From Turnera subulata (lineage: Eukaryota > Streptophyta > Magnoliopsida > Malpighiales > Passifloraceae), in contig JAKUCV010001739.1 in the NCBI GenBank assembly GCA_028386065.3, forward strand, positions 62,001-126,000: a DNA stretch of 64,000 nt. Direction: 5' to 3'. This document shows, piece after piece, positions 13,483-24,137 of this stretch (positions are counted from its first letter, which is position 1; each line of letters starts with the position of its first letter). The notes beneath the pieces were generated by a model, which saw nothing but the letters and a program-made list of their open reading frames with translations, was not told where the DNA came from and searched no databases. The position numbers and the translations under genes were made by a program.

Positions 13483-13487
13483 GTAGG

Positions 13488-14875
13488 TATACCTTTATTT
13501 GGACCTTATTACCAGTTGTAAAAAAAAATAACTCTACCCGGTCCATAACCGGTAAATGTCTCACTCTATTTGACATGTTCACTTTTTTCAGTCTTCTCGT
13601 CCTAGTAGGACCTTGCGATTGGGTGATCTGTTGTTGTCTTAGACGAAGATCCTCAGATTTATCTCGGAATAGAGCCTCTCATGTCGAGTAACAGTCTTGT
13701 TGAGTTCTTTGTAGACTTCTTGCTCACATGCAAGATTTTGTTGCACTTCCTCTTTTACCTGATCTACCCACGGGTTTTAGGCATACATCAAGTTTCACAT
13801 CGGGTTCACTAATTAGTTGTTTTTTGCCAAAATTCTCTTGACGAGCTATCAAGCCTTGCAACCCATGATTTGTTGGATCTAGATGCTATGAACTAGTTGA
13901 ACGGTGTTGCGCACTCTTGAGTTGGCGCTAATCGGGCTTTAAAGATGCTAATATGGGTTGGAAACCCAACGTTTAGGTCGTCTTATTTGTGCTTGGGGAT
14001 TTTTTAGGCCGTCTTGATTGTGCCTAGGAATTTTTGCGAAGGGCCTTCGCATGTACGAATAATTCTAGTTTAGATATCAGAGATGCCTTGCAACCTAGTG
14101 GTTACGAGGATATATAACTGGAACTACTCTTAGTGCAGGAAAAGTAAAATAAATATTGGGAATGCTTTTGCTGTTTGGTGTTTAATACAAAAATATATTG
14201 TATATAATTAAGTTCTAAACCTCAATTCATACATCTAGAAGAAGACGATTATAATTAGACCTAGAAATTAAAAGATTAATACGATCTTAACCGCTTTGGG
14301 TTGGCTTCCACCCTTTCTAGAAGACCTAGCCCACTAAGTGACTCTAAATCCACTATTCCGACACAATCAGTTTTTGCGGCATAAACACCTATGCTTAAGA
14401 ATATAGCTGGAAGACCAAGCAGCTTAAACCAGTCGACTCTAACATGTATGACTATGAACTCAAGCATTTTGGACAGTATTTTGACTAAATACAAAAGTTA
14501 GAACCACATTAGGAGTGTGTGTAGGTGTTATAATAGCAGCTGCCTATAATTGTGTTAATAAAGGCAAGCGAGCGAGATGCATGCCATGACTAGATGCCAT
14601 TAGAGGCAAAGCATCAAAAATAGCTTGTAAAGAAATTTTAGAAGTAGAAATCATCTTTATACTTGCAAGAAGTTGATTAGTTGGCCTAAGGTTTTAAAGA
14701 AAAAAAGTGAAAGTTATAAAATAAAAATATTTATATAAGTGAAGTACAAAAAATAAAATTATAAAAAATAATCATTAGAAATAATTTATATAAAAGTATA
14801 TACAAAAATTAATAGATTATTTATCCTCATATAATAACCTTTTAATTTTTTTATATACATATTTTACTATAATAA
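13488..14875. other. Intergenic; no gene recognised
   Basis: This is the right flank of the solo LTR. Short frames on both strands show no recognisable domain. A minus-strand frame at 14276-14494 is isolated and I could not connect it to any family. Confidence 0.4.
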
Positions 14876-15020
14876 TCAATATGTTAGAAAAATCAAAGAA
14901 GAGGATGGAATAAAAAAAATAAATTTCAATTCTGAAAAACTTATGTCCCATTGAAAAAAAATGATCTATTCGCACAACTTGTCTTAATAAAATGTGAAGC
15001 TTAATGTATCAAAAAAAAGT
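14876..15020 (+). repeat. Dispersed repeat, copy 2 (matches 7735-7885)
   Basis: Diverged direct copy of 7735-7885. It lies about 800 bp upstream of the NAC start codon. A second matching block, about 15230-15330 against 7557-7676, is on the other side here, so block order is swapped between the loci. Confidence 0.55.
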
Positions 15021-15416
15021 GTGAAGCTTCAAAATCAAATATATTGTCAAGAGAATTTTTTCTTATCAAAGTTGTTAGAGAAAAATTTATGATTTTGTAG
15101 AAGTATAAAGTTGCAGACAAATAAATTTTAAGAAAATGTGTACTCTTTTATAACAACACCAAACTATTTGTTAAATCAATATTAGTTAATTTTGAAGAAT
15201 AATAATATCTATTACCATATTATATGAATAGTACGTGCGGAAAAAACACTAAGATGTGAGGAAATTTGACAGTTTATATTATTATTAAAATTGTTTTCTT
15301 TTAAAAAATGGCATAAGGGGTAAGTCGGTTTGATTAGAACGGAGGGAAGGAATGGGGAAAGGCGCGGGCGCTTATGTGTGCACATCAGATGTAGCCGTTG
15401 CAAGCAATTGCCTTCA

Positions 15417-15424
15417 TATATAAA
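15417..15424 (+). promoter_or_regulatory. Candidate TATA box of the NAC gene
   Basis: TATATAAA lies about 400 bp upstream of the chosen ATG (15825). The interval is a pyrimidine-rich leader with two imperfectly duplicated blocks (about 15527-15615 and 15680-15775) and could include a leader intron. The position is plausible for a plant promoter, but the transcription start is not shown by sequence alone. Confidence 0.45.
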
Positions 15425-15824
15425 GCTAAGTACCCTTCCCTTATTATTGCTAAATCAAGAACCCCGCCGCCGTCTACTCTCTCTTCTTGCCTCACACAAA
15501 CAAGAATCCAAGAACCCAAACCCAGAGATCAAAACCCTTCTTGCTAATTCATTCTTCTTCTTTCTTTCTTTTTCTTTCAAGGAAAACAAGAAAACCCCAA
15601 ACCTGTTCTGTTGTTGTTGCTGTTGTGTTCTGTCCCGGAACCTAGGCGGCTGCTGCTTATCTTTTGCAGTTTCTTTGCAGCCAAGAACTCGATTCTCTTC
15701 TCTGGTTATCTTGTTTTTGTCTCTTTTCCTTTCTTTCGAGGAAAAACCCAATAAGACACCGAAACCTGTTTTTGTTATGTTCGGTTGAGTGGTGGGTTTG
15801 TTGTGCGCTGATTGTTCTGTCAAG

Positions 15825-16306
15825 ATGGGAACAGAGAACAAGGAAGAAAGAGAGAAAGAAACTATGGTTGATCATCTACATCAACCATCTTGTATGGTTG
15901 TCCCTGTGGGCAGCTTGTTCCGCCCGTCTATTACGGAGCTCGCCGGTTACTATCTCTACCGGCAACTCCACGGGCAGTTGCAGCCCTTAGACATGGCTCT
16001 CATCCAACATCACAACATCTATCGCGAGGAGCCATGGGAAATATGGGATTCTTGCCGCCACTCCCTTGCTTCACTGGCGCCCTTCTGGTCGGACCCCGAG
16101 CACGTCTACTTCTTCGCCACCTGGAAGAACAAGTCTCCCACCGATAAGAGGAAGCTGCGCGTCAACCAACGCGGAGGAACATGGCATGGGGAAACTGGAG
16201 GGACAACCACAGAAATCCTCATCCATGGAACCCTCAACAAAGTCTTCGCTGGGGAGAAGAGATTCACTTACAAGAATCCGACTTATCCCGGACGCACATG
16301 GACCAT
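15825..16306 (+). pseudogene. NAC-domain transcription factor, 5' half (DNA-binding domain), interrupted by copia A
   Basis: The ATG at 15825 opens a frame of 160 native codons. NAC subdomains are recognisable in order: a start block with ITELAGYYLYRQLHG (residues about 35-50), a second block with NIYREEPWEIW (about 65-75), then VYFFATWKNKS and a basic GGTWHGETGG/KRFTYKN region (about 95-155). NAC proteins are plant-specific nuclear transcription factors; here the usual LPPGFRFHPTDEE start is strongly diverged (VPVGSLFRPSITEL). The frame runs into the copia A LTR at 16307 and stops at 16382, giving a 185-residue product with 25 LTR-encoded residues. The continuation is at 22139. No stop codon or frameshift is present in the native half. 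Confidence 0.85.
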
Positions 16307-17251
16307 TGTTGGCTTTGCTGCTTCTAAAAAACTGATAAATCACATGAACATCGATGTTGGAATCAAAACATCGATGTTGTGATGATTCTGGAGCTCCAAA
16401 TAATCCGGCCGAGAGCTTAGAACATCGATGTTGTCACAAGAACATCGATGTTTCACGAATTCTGGAAGGTTGGCAGAAGCTCTAGGACATCGATGTTGGC
16501 CCTAGAACATCGATGTTTCACGAATTCTGGAAGGTTGGCAGAAGCTCTAGGACATCGATGTTGGCCCTAGAACATCGATGCTTTCTGGAAATTCCAGAAA
16601 CCTTCAAGAACACCAAGAACACCAGAAAACCTGAATTGATCAGAAGTGACTCTGAACCTTTCAGAGTTGTTCTATTAGTGATTGAACAACTTCGTTTACT
16701 CTCAAATTACACTCAGAAACGAAAAGAATGGGTGTTTGACAAGTCTCACAGAAATCACACTCAAGAACAGAATATGAACATGAAGAACATTCATGCAATT
16801 TTCCAGAATTCAACTCAAATCCAGAAACACAATCAATATACACTAAATAATGTAACTCACTCAGGAAACTAACAGAACCAAGTTCACTTGAATATGGAAG
16901 AGAACAACACGAAATTCTCCACACTTACATTACATTTCTGCATCAAATTTAAACACACCAAAAGGTGCAGTCCACTAACATGGGTACTTGTGCAGACACA
17001 CAGAATTCTGAAAACACACAGAGTAAGCATGTCACTAAACAAGCATGCTCACCTAACCTAACACTAAACAGGGAATAACTTGGTAACACACAAAAGCATA
17101 ACAAATTAAAAAACAACAATTACTCTCAGACTTCCCTTCACCAATCCTGTTTCTCTTCCTCCTTTGGTGGGGGCATCCGCAAACCAAACTGTCCATTCTT
17201 CCAAGCTGATCAATGGAGTCAGAATTGAGGCAGCTTGATCACATTCTAACA
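16307..17251 (-). repeat. Copia A LTR, left copy (3' LTR)
   Basis: 945 bp, ending in CTAACA on the plus strand beside the polypurine tract. It matches 21254-22133 nearly base for base but is exactly 65 bp longer, which equals one extra internal repeat unit carrying a pair of AACATCGATGTT palindromes (one copy each near 16452-16516 and 16517-16581). Confidence 0.92.
16347..16582. repeat. Four pairs of the palindrome AACATCGATGTT in the left LTR of copia A
   Basis: Sites start at 16347, 16367; 16421, 16441; 16486, 16506; and 16551, 16571. Within every pair the start-to-start distance is exactly 20 bp. The third and fourth pairs begin with G instead of A in their first site, and the last site reads GCT at its end. 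Pairs are separated by 45-54 bp. Confidence 0.95.
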
Positions 17252-18127
17252 CTCCCTTTTGATCAAGTTGCTGCACACATTTAGTTTAGCTCTCAGCAAT
17301 TGGTACTTCATTTTCGGAAGTGCCTTGGTGAATATGTCTGCTACTTGACTTTCGGAGTTGCAAAACTGAACCTGAACTTCACCTTCATGCTCTGCCTCCC
17401 TTATAACATGGTACTTGATCTTCATGTGTTTGGTTCTGCCATGATCGATAGGATTTTTAATCATGGCTATTGCTGCTTGATTATCACAGAAGAGTTCAGT
17501 TGCCTTCATATTTTCTTGGCCAAGATCCTTGAGTAATTTCCTCAACCAAATAACTTGATTAACTGCAGCTCCTGCAGCCAAATATTCTGCCTCTGCAGTG
17601 GACTGAGCAATGGCAGTTTGCTTCTTTGCACACCAAGACACCGGATTTGAGCCAATCAAAAGCACAAAACCTGTTGTACTCTTCATATCTTCACAACTTC
17701 CAGCCCAATCGCTATCACAGAAACCTTTAAGTTGAGCATCACTTGAGGTACTATAAACAAGTCCATATTCTGTGGTGCCCCTGATATATCTCAAGACTCT
17801 CTTGACTGCTCCAGCATGGATTCTTTTAGGAGCATGTAAAAATCGAGAGAGCAAATTTGTTGTGAACATCAAGTCTGGCCTTGTGATAGTAAGATACATT
17901 AAGCTTCCTACAAAGCTCCTGTACTCCCTCTCGTCAGTTGCCTCTTCGTCTCCTTTCAAACTCAGCTTTGCACCAACAACTAAAGGAGTCTCTGCTGGAT
18001 TACATTCACTCATCTTGAACCTTTTCAAAATCTCCTCAGCATATTTTTGTTGTGAGATGAAGATGTACCCATCCTGATGATCAACTTCAATTCCCAGAAA
18101 GTACTTCATTAGCCCCAAATTTGACAT
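17246..18127 (-). pseudogene. Copia A reverse transcriptase C-terminal part and RNase H
   Basis: The frame opens with LGLMKYFLGIEV, a hallmark just after the RT core of copia elements, and continues through VGSLMYLTITRPDL, the RNase H block GFCDSDWAG, the AEAEYLAA motif and FCDNQAAI, ending with a normal copia tail (TKHMKIKYHVIRE...VADIFTKALP). It is in phase with the upstream RT piece and separated by one stop codon. The polypurine tract AAAAGGGAG is inside the coding frame and the stop codon TAG lies within the LTR start TGTTAG, so pol ends 6 nt inside the LTR. Confidence 0.9.
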
Positions 18128-18832
18128 CTAAAAAACCCTTGCCATTTCAAGCTTGAATGCTTTCACCTTCTCCAAATTACTTCCTGTGATCAGAAGATCA
18201 TCAACATAAAGTGATACAAATAGGAAATCCTCATTACCACTGATCATGGTATAAAGAGTTGGCTCATTAATGCTTCTTGTAAAACCATAATTCAGCAAGT
18301 GATCATTAATCCTGGTATACCAAGCTCTTAGGGCTTGTTTCAAGCCGTAGAGGGCTTTGATTAGTCTGCACACATGATCTTCTTTTCCTGCCTCCACAAA
18401 ACCTTCCGGTTGCTCCACATACACTTCTTCCTTAAAAAAACCATTAAGGAAGGCTGACTTGACATCCAAGTGAAAAACTTTCCACTTATGTTGAGCAGAA
18501 AGCGCCAGCAACAATCTGATGGTATCAATTTGTGCTACTGGTGCAAAGTTTTCGCCATAGTCAATTCCAGCCTCCTGCGAGTATCCCTTGACTACTAATC
18601 TTGCTTTGTGCTTGTGAATGGACCCATCTGCATTGAGTTTGAGCTTGAAAATCCACTTGACACCAATAACCTTCTTGTTTGCAGGCCTAGGTGTGAGTTT
18701 CCAAGTTCTATTTTTCTTGATCATTTCCATTTCTTCCTGCATTGCTCTTCTCCATTCTTCACTGCTTGCTGCTTGTTCAAAATTTGCTGGTTCCAAACAC
18801 ACTTGATTGCTTTGTTCATATATTTCAGCCAA
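18128..18832 (-). pseudogene. Copia A reverse transcriptase core
   Basis: Contains the copia RT markers WRRAMQEEME, KWIFKLKLNADG, KARLVVKGYSQ, the catalytic region LDVKSAFLNG, YGLKQALRAWY and the active-site motif YVDDLLITG. The two active-site aspartates are present. It ends in a stop at 18128-18130, immediately before the continuation at 18127, and upstream stops near 18836-18853 separate it from integrase in the same frame. The stops would block a full polyprotein. Confidence 0.9.
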
Positions 18833-18850
18833 AGACTAGGTTCTCAAGGG

Positions 18851-19657
18851 TTAAGAATCTGAATCATAGTCTTCCTCATTCAATTCGTCTTCTTCCTTTT
18901 TTGCAGATGCTCTTGGCTCCTCCTTCTTTTCAGCCTCACTTTTCTCCCAGTTCCAAAAAGCATTTTTTTCAACCTTTAAGTCTCTACTTGTAACCACCTT
19001 TCCTTTATCCACCAAGAAAACTCGATAACCCTTGGATTGAGAGTTATATCCCAACAACACTGCTTTTCTTGCCTTTGCTTCAAGCTTCTTCCTTGTCACA
19101 TCTGGAACATGGACATAACACAATGATCCAAAAATTTGCAGATGTTTCATAGTTGGTTTGACTCCACTCCAAGCTTCAATTGGAGTCTTCCCTTCAACAG
19201 ACTTGGTAGGAAGTCTATTCAACAAATATGCAACAGTATAAGCTGCCTCTGCCCAAAACTTCAATGGCAGCTTCTTGTCATTAAGCATGCATCTGACCAT
19301 TTCCACAATAGTTCTGTTCTTCCTCTCCACTACGCCATTTTGCTGAGGTGTATATGCAACAGAGAGCTGGTGATGAATCCCCTGATCTTCACAGAATTTG
19401 TCTAAGTCTAATGATGTATATTCCCTTCCTCGATAAGACCTTAACACCTTGAGCTTGCACTCACTTTGTCTTTCTGTTAATGCCTTAAATTTTCTGAACA
19501 CAGAAAGCACTTCTGACTTGTGTCTCAAAAAATAAATCCAAGTCATACGTGAAAAATCATCAATGAAGAGTAAAAAATACAGATTACCACTGAAGGATGG
19601 TGTTCTCATTGGTCCACACAAATCAGAATGGACTCTAGCTTCTCTTTGGCTCTCCAA
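18851..19657 (-). pseudogene. Copia A integrase
   Basis: The catalytic core begins with HSDLCGPM (first Asp) and includes FIDDFSRMTW, PQQNGVVERKNRT (catalytic Glu), FWAEAAYTVAYLLNR and the copia-specific IFGSLCYVHVP block. The second catalytic Asp is replaced: the usual SDRGGEY appears as SYRGREY. This should abolish integration activity. A charged, Glu/Lys-rich linker follows and the frame then meets a stop at 18851. Confidence 0.88.
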
Positions 19658-20280
19658 GTTGCATTTGCTGGAAATGAATTCCTATGCATTTTTCCTACTT
19701 GACATGCTTCACAAACTCCCTCTAACTCACTTAAAACAGGCAAGTCTCTAATCAATTGATTCACAGAGGCTTGCTTCAAGTATTGCAAATTAAAATGACC
19801 ACATCTATGATGCCACAAACTAGTCTCTTCTTGACTACAAACAAGTGCCTTTTCAAAAGCAAATTCCCATCTTACTGGGAAACTATTGTTCTCCATTTTA
19901 ACTTTTCCCAACAGTTTACCCTTTCCATCCACAATAACACAGCATTCATCTTTAAATTCAACAGTGTAACCATTCTTCATCATTTGAGAAACACTCAGCA
20001 AGTTGTGCTTTAGTATAGGCACAAAGAGAACATTCGAAATAAGCTTTGTACCTTGCTTGGTTTTGACAGCAACAATGCCTTTGCCTTCAGCTTGAACCAC
20101 TTCTCCATTTGCCACATTGACTTGAGTCGCAGCAGACTTATTAAGCTCCTTGAACCACCTGGAATCACAAGCCATATGGTTTGTGCATCCACTGTCAATT
20201 AACCAAGTTGCAGCACTTGATTCATGATCAGAAGTGATGGCCATGAATATAAATTCCTCATTTTGCTGAAAATCAACCAT
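19606..20280 (-). pseudogene. Copia A aspartic protease and pre-integrase zinc region
   Basis: The protease motif WLIDSGCTNHM is clear, followed by a pre-integrase segment with LWHHRCGHFN and CEACQVGKMHR, forming the HHCC zinc-binding module. The frame overlaps the integrase frame in a different phase near 19606-19657, so a frameshift separates them. A second frameshift separates this piece from gag. Confidence 0.88.
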
Positions 20281-20383
20281 TTTGGCCTGTTGTTGAGGTT
20301 GTATTTGATGCTGAGGAGGAGGTTGATCCTACTGCACATAATTTGAACTTGTTCCCTGACCCTATTTCATTTTGCAAAATCTC

Positions 20384-21207
20384 TTAATGGCAGAAATTGC
20401 ATTTTTTGGTCCTCCAACATCTCTGTTCAGTATGACTTGCTTTTCCATAATGCTTGCAAGGTGGAAAATTTGTTTGGGATCCTCCCGCCTTTGCAAAATG
20501 CTGTGTATGTGGTTTCTTGTCTTCGAAAAACTTTGAGCTCTCCTTGTTAGACGAGAACTTAGCAGCTTGCTTCGCAAGTAAGGCTTCTTCCATAAAGGAT
20601 TCTGCCTTCTTCGTTTGCCTCTGTTCATGAGCATATAATGATCCCACAAGCTCATTTACAGTGATAGTAGTGATATCCTTGGACTCTTCAATGGCTGCTA
20701 CTCTTGCTTCGAATCTATCCATGACTATGTTAAGCACCTTTTCTACAATCTTGAGTTCTGGAATTCTTTCTCCATACAGCCTCATCTGATTCACAACTTC
20801 TTGTACTCTTGAAGAGTAACCTTTGATTGATTCTTCTTCTTTCATCTTCAACATTTCAAATTCCCTTCTAAGTGTTTCAAGTCTCATCCGTCTTGTTCTT
20901 TTTGATCCTTGAAAGCTTTCCTGCAACACTCCCTAAGCTTCCTTTGCAGTTGTGCAGCTTACAATCAGAGGGAAGATTGATTTAGAGACAAGTGAGTGCA
21001 TGTACGTAATGGCTATATTGGCCTTTTGAACGTAATGGCTACATCTTCGGGCTCTTGATATCCCTCTTGAATTTGTTCCCACAGGCCATTTGCCATGAAG
21101 AAGGCCTTCATCCTTACTGCCCAATAATCATAGTCTTCTCCATTAAAAGGAGGTGGGGCTGGCAGTGATGAAGTTGGATGTGAGGTTGATGTTGCATTAT
21201 TCACCAT
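20384..21207 (-). pseudogene. Copia A gag, broken
   Basis: The N-terminus at 21207 shows PPPFNGEDYDYWAVRMKAFF, a standard copia gag start. After a frameshift near 21013 and a stop near 20933, the frame resumes with a UBN2-type gag core (EFEMLKMKEEESIKGYSSRV). The zinc knuckle CKHYGKASHTEQRC has lost its second cysteine (Tyr instead), so nucleic-acid binding is probably impaired. Confidence 0.82.
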
Positions 21208-21239
21208 GTTGATAAGCTTGGTCTCGCAAGATCAGAGCT

Positions 21240-21251
21240 GCTCCGCTACCA
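21240..21251 (-). other. Primer-binding-like site of copia A
   Basis: On the minus strand, TGGTAGCGGAGC begins two bases from the inner edge of the 5' LTR. It differs at two positions from the usual plant site TGGTATCAGAGC, complementary to initiator tRNA-Met. Confidence 0.65.
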
Positions 21252-21253
21252 AT

Positions 21254-22133
21254 TATTGGCTTTGCTATTTCTCAAAAACTGATAAATCACATGAACATCG
21301 ATGTTGGAATCAAAACATCGATGTTGTGATGATTCTGGAGATCCAAATAATCCGGTCGAGAGCTTAGAACATCGATGTTGTCACAAGAACATCGATGTTT
21401 CACGAATTCTGGAAGGTTGGCAGAAGCTCTAGGACATCGATGTTGGCCCTAGAACTTCGATGCTTTCTGGAAATTCCAGAAACCTTCAAGAACACCAAGA
21501 ACACCAGAAAACCTGAATTGATCAGAAGTGACTCTGAACCTTTCAGAGTTGTTCTATTAGTGATTGAACAACTTCGTTTACTCTCAAATTACACTCAGAA
21601 ACGAAAAGAATGGGTGTTTGACAAGTCTCACAGAAATCACACTCAAGAACAGAATATGAACATGAAGAACATTCATGCAATTTTCCAGAATTCAACTCAA
21701 ATCCAGAAACACAATCAATATACACTAAATAATGTAACTCACTCAGGAAACTAACAGAACCAAGTTCACTTGAATATGGAAGAGAACAACACAAAATTCT
21801 CCACACTTACATTACATTTCTGCATCAAATTTAAACACACCAAAAGGTGCAGTCCACTAACATGGGTACTTGTGCAGACACACAGAATTCTGAAAACACA
21901 CAGAGTAAGCATGTCACTAAACAAGCATGCTCACCTAACCTAACACTAAACAGGGAATAACTTGGTAACACACAAAAGCATAACAAATTAAAAAACAACA
22001 ATTACTCTCAGACTTCCCTTCACCAATCCTGTTTCTCTTCCTCCTTTGGTGGGGGCATCCGCAAACCAAACTGTCCATTCTTCCAAGCTGATCAATGGAG
22101 TCAGAATTGAGGCAGCTTGATCACATTCTAACA
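21254..22133 (-). repeat. Copia A LTR, right copy (5' LTR)
   Basis: 880 bp. Its outer edge CTAACA abuts the duplication ACCAT. At the inner edge the plus strand reads TATTGGC where the left copy reads TGTTGGC, so the terminal dinucleotide is mutated here. A primer-binding-like site lies at 21240-21251. Confidence 0.92.
21294..21464. repeat. Three pairs of AACATCGATGTT in the right LTR of copia A
   Basis: Sites start at 21294, 21314; 21368, 21388; 21433, 21453, again exactly 20 bp apart within each pair. The final site is degenerate (AACTTCGATGCT). One whole repeat unit is absent compared with the left LTR. Confidence 0.95.
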
Positions 22134-22138
22134 ACCAT

Positions 22139-22988
22139 GACTGAATTTTCTCTTGATCCACAAACTAACCCCAACACGGTCATTTGTAGAATCAATGAAA
22201 CCAAAAAGTCTTCTTCTTCTTCTTCTTCGGCCGCCACCGCCGCTGTTCATCCCTCTCCTGTTGTTCTCAAATTCACCACCATCCCTGCCAAGAAGAGAAA
22301 GTCTTCTTCTTCCACTAGTACCCGCAACAAGAAGAGGACAAAAGTCACTAATGTTCATGATGAAGGTTGCTCCTCTCAGTTGAGCAGTCCTCCAATTTTT
22401 GAAAACTGCAACAACATCAACCATTATGATTATCAATGCATCGGCTCTTGCTCTCCTTCTGTTGTTCATCATCAAGAGGACCTCGGCTTTTCTGCTCCTC
22501 TGCCTCTCCTGCATTCTGCTCCTGATCATCATCAAGAAGAATCACTCTCTCCTTCCTCTCAATTGACCCCTGTTTCTGAGACCAATAAACAAGAAGAAGA
22601 GATGAGTTTTTCTCCTCTGTCCACTGATGCACTTGAACATCTAGATTGGTCCCTTTTTCCAGATCTTTGCTTCAACCTTGATACCGACTTGGATGACGAA
22701 CCAATCGCAGCCTCTCCTTCCCTGCATCCTTCTTTCCCTCCCCTACATTCCCAACACCAAGAGGCATCCCAATTGATTGAAGTGACTGGGAAAAGTAGCA
22801 ATGCAGAGAAACTGTTACAAAAGGGTCAAGATAGTCTCTCTATTTGTGACATCAACATTCCCTTAGACACCGAGTTTCTATCTTCAGCTGCTGCTGCTGC
22901 TACTTTCGATGATGACCGATACTTTGATAAATTCGGCTCTCACTTCTGGCATGACATTCCCGCCATGCCAATGCTTAGCTGTGCTTAA
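22139..22988 (+). pseudogene. NAC-domain transcription factor, 3' half (end of NAC domain and C-terminal region)
   Basis: Directly after the second ACCAT duplication the frame continues exactly in phase with the 5' half: codon ACC plus AT from the duplication is completed by G at 22139. The first residues (TEFSLDP...VICRI) are the expected end of a NAC domain. The rest is rich in Ser, His, Gln and acidic residues, with a Ser homopolymer and an alanine run near the end, typical of a transcription-activation region. Without the insertion the two parts would make 443 residues with no break. The stop is TAA at 22986-22988. The copia LTR supplies an in-frame ATG at 22095, and the junction another at 22137. 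Confidence 0.85.
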
Positions 22989-23851
22989 GGCGTTTTTGAA
23001 CATATTGTAATGCCACTGTCAAGTTATGTAAAGTAATGCATGTTCTATTAATTGAACTCATTATCTTGTTAAGTCAAAGAATCTTTGTTCTGTAATATAA
23101 TCCTATCAATTCAAAAGATTTATGACAGTGCCTGTTCTTAATTTGTCACATCTGACTTCTAATAGATATCTCTTCATCATGTTGATATGCTCTCTCTAAT
23201 TGCGTGTCAAAATGTGTTATTTCTTTGGATTTTGGACTGTTGTTAGATTTGGTACAGACTTGACTCTTTGGCCCGCCTCATCTTTGTCGCTCCTTGCTCC
23301 TCTCCTCTTCCTTAAGGTCAGTTATTTTGGGAAAGGGGTATTTGCACAATTTATCAGGCTCAAAATAACAGATGCGATGAGGCCACATGCCTTGCATCTG
23401 ACATCCCCCTTAAAAAGCTAAACGAAAACCTATTGATTCATACAGAGAGGGGGTTCAGTTTTTTTAAAAAAAGATAGGATAGTTCAAGTGGTAACAAGGT
23501 TGTCTATGTTTGACCTAAAGGTAGGAGTCGTAAAATGTATTTAACCCTCCACAACTCTTTTTAACACTAAAGTTACATTGGGATTCCCAGATGCCGGGAG
23601 AGCCAGACATTATTCATCTAAGCATCTAATCAAGAAGCGGCCAGAGTCTCCAATCAGGATTTTGGTATCTGCAAGCAACAAATGGATTGATTTTATAGAA
23701 GCAAAAATGAATATTGCAGGCTAAGGTTGGCACGCATACATAGAGACACACCAAAAACAAAACAGTCAAAGGACCTACTTTTTCTTGGCAGCCAACTCCA
23801 CAAAAGTGATGCAACAGATACTACACATCGTTTCTATCCATAATCCATATT
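22989..23851. other. NAC 3' flank and intergenic spacer
   Basis: AATATAA-type polyadenylation signals lie about 100 bp after the NAC stop (near 23094). Beyond that I see no gene; small frames on both strands are unrelated to each other. Confidence 0.45.
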
Positions 23852-23856
23852 CTTGA

Positions 23857-24137
23857 TGAAGAATTTAATTGCGCAGGAAACTTACTTCTATTTCCTAGCA
23901 CACAGCGGAAGCACGAACGAGAGCTTAGCTCAGTTTACCGGTCGGTAGAAGTTGTCACAGTACGTTGGATCAACTTCTGAGTCTCCACAACCTAAACCCT
24001 GGTATGTATTTCTCAATCCTGTGTATGTTTCTCTTTTCTTTTCACGCACCTATGCTATTCCTTTTATAGTAGGTATATTGGTGGATGCTGAGCTGGTGGA
24101 GGTCCCTCCATTTTCTTTGCAGCTGGTGGAGGCTCCT
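23857..24137 (-). repeat. Copia B left LTR (3' LTR), outer part
   Basis: Matches 38130 onward almost base for base until the insertion point of CRM X at 24137. The last five bases CTCCT (24133-24137) are the target duplication of CRM X; the LTR resumes at 31661. Confidence 0.92.

Larger units (their letters stand above)
16307..22133 (-). mobile_element. Ty1/copia retrotransposon (copia A) inserted in the NAC gene
   Basis: Two LTRs (16307-17251 and 21254-22133) bracket a copia-order coding region (gag, protease, integrase, reverse transcriptase, RNase H) on the minus strand. The 5-bp duplication ACCAT is present at 16302-16306 and 22134-22138. In element orientation the LTR starts TGTTAG; its other end is CA on the left copy, degenerate on the right. 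Coding regions carry several stops and at least two frameshifts, so the copy is not autonomous, even though the LTRs are nearly identical. The element lies antisense to the NAC gene. Confidence 0.93.

Noticed and set aside
16513..16924. 119- and 87-codon frames, repeated at 21395-21806
   Set aside because: They are parts of the copia A LTRs on opposite strands, without any known domain.
23460..23560. SINE-like A box (GTTCAAGTGGTAACAAGG) near the NAC 3' flank
   Set aside because: No acceptable B box or A-rich tail at the right distance.
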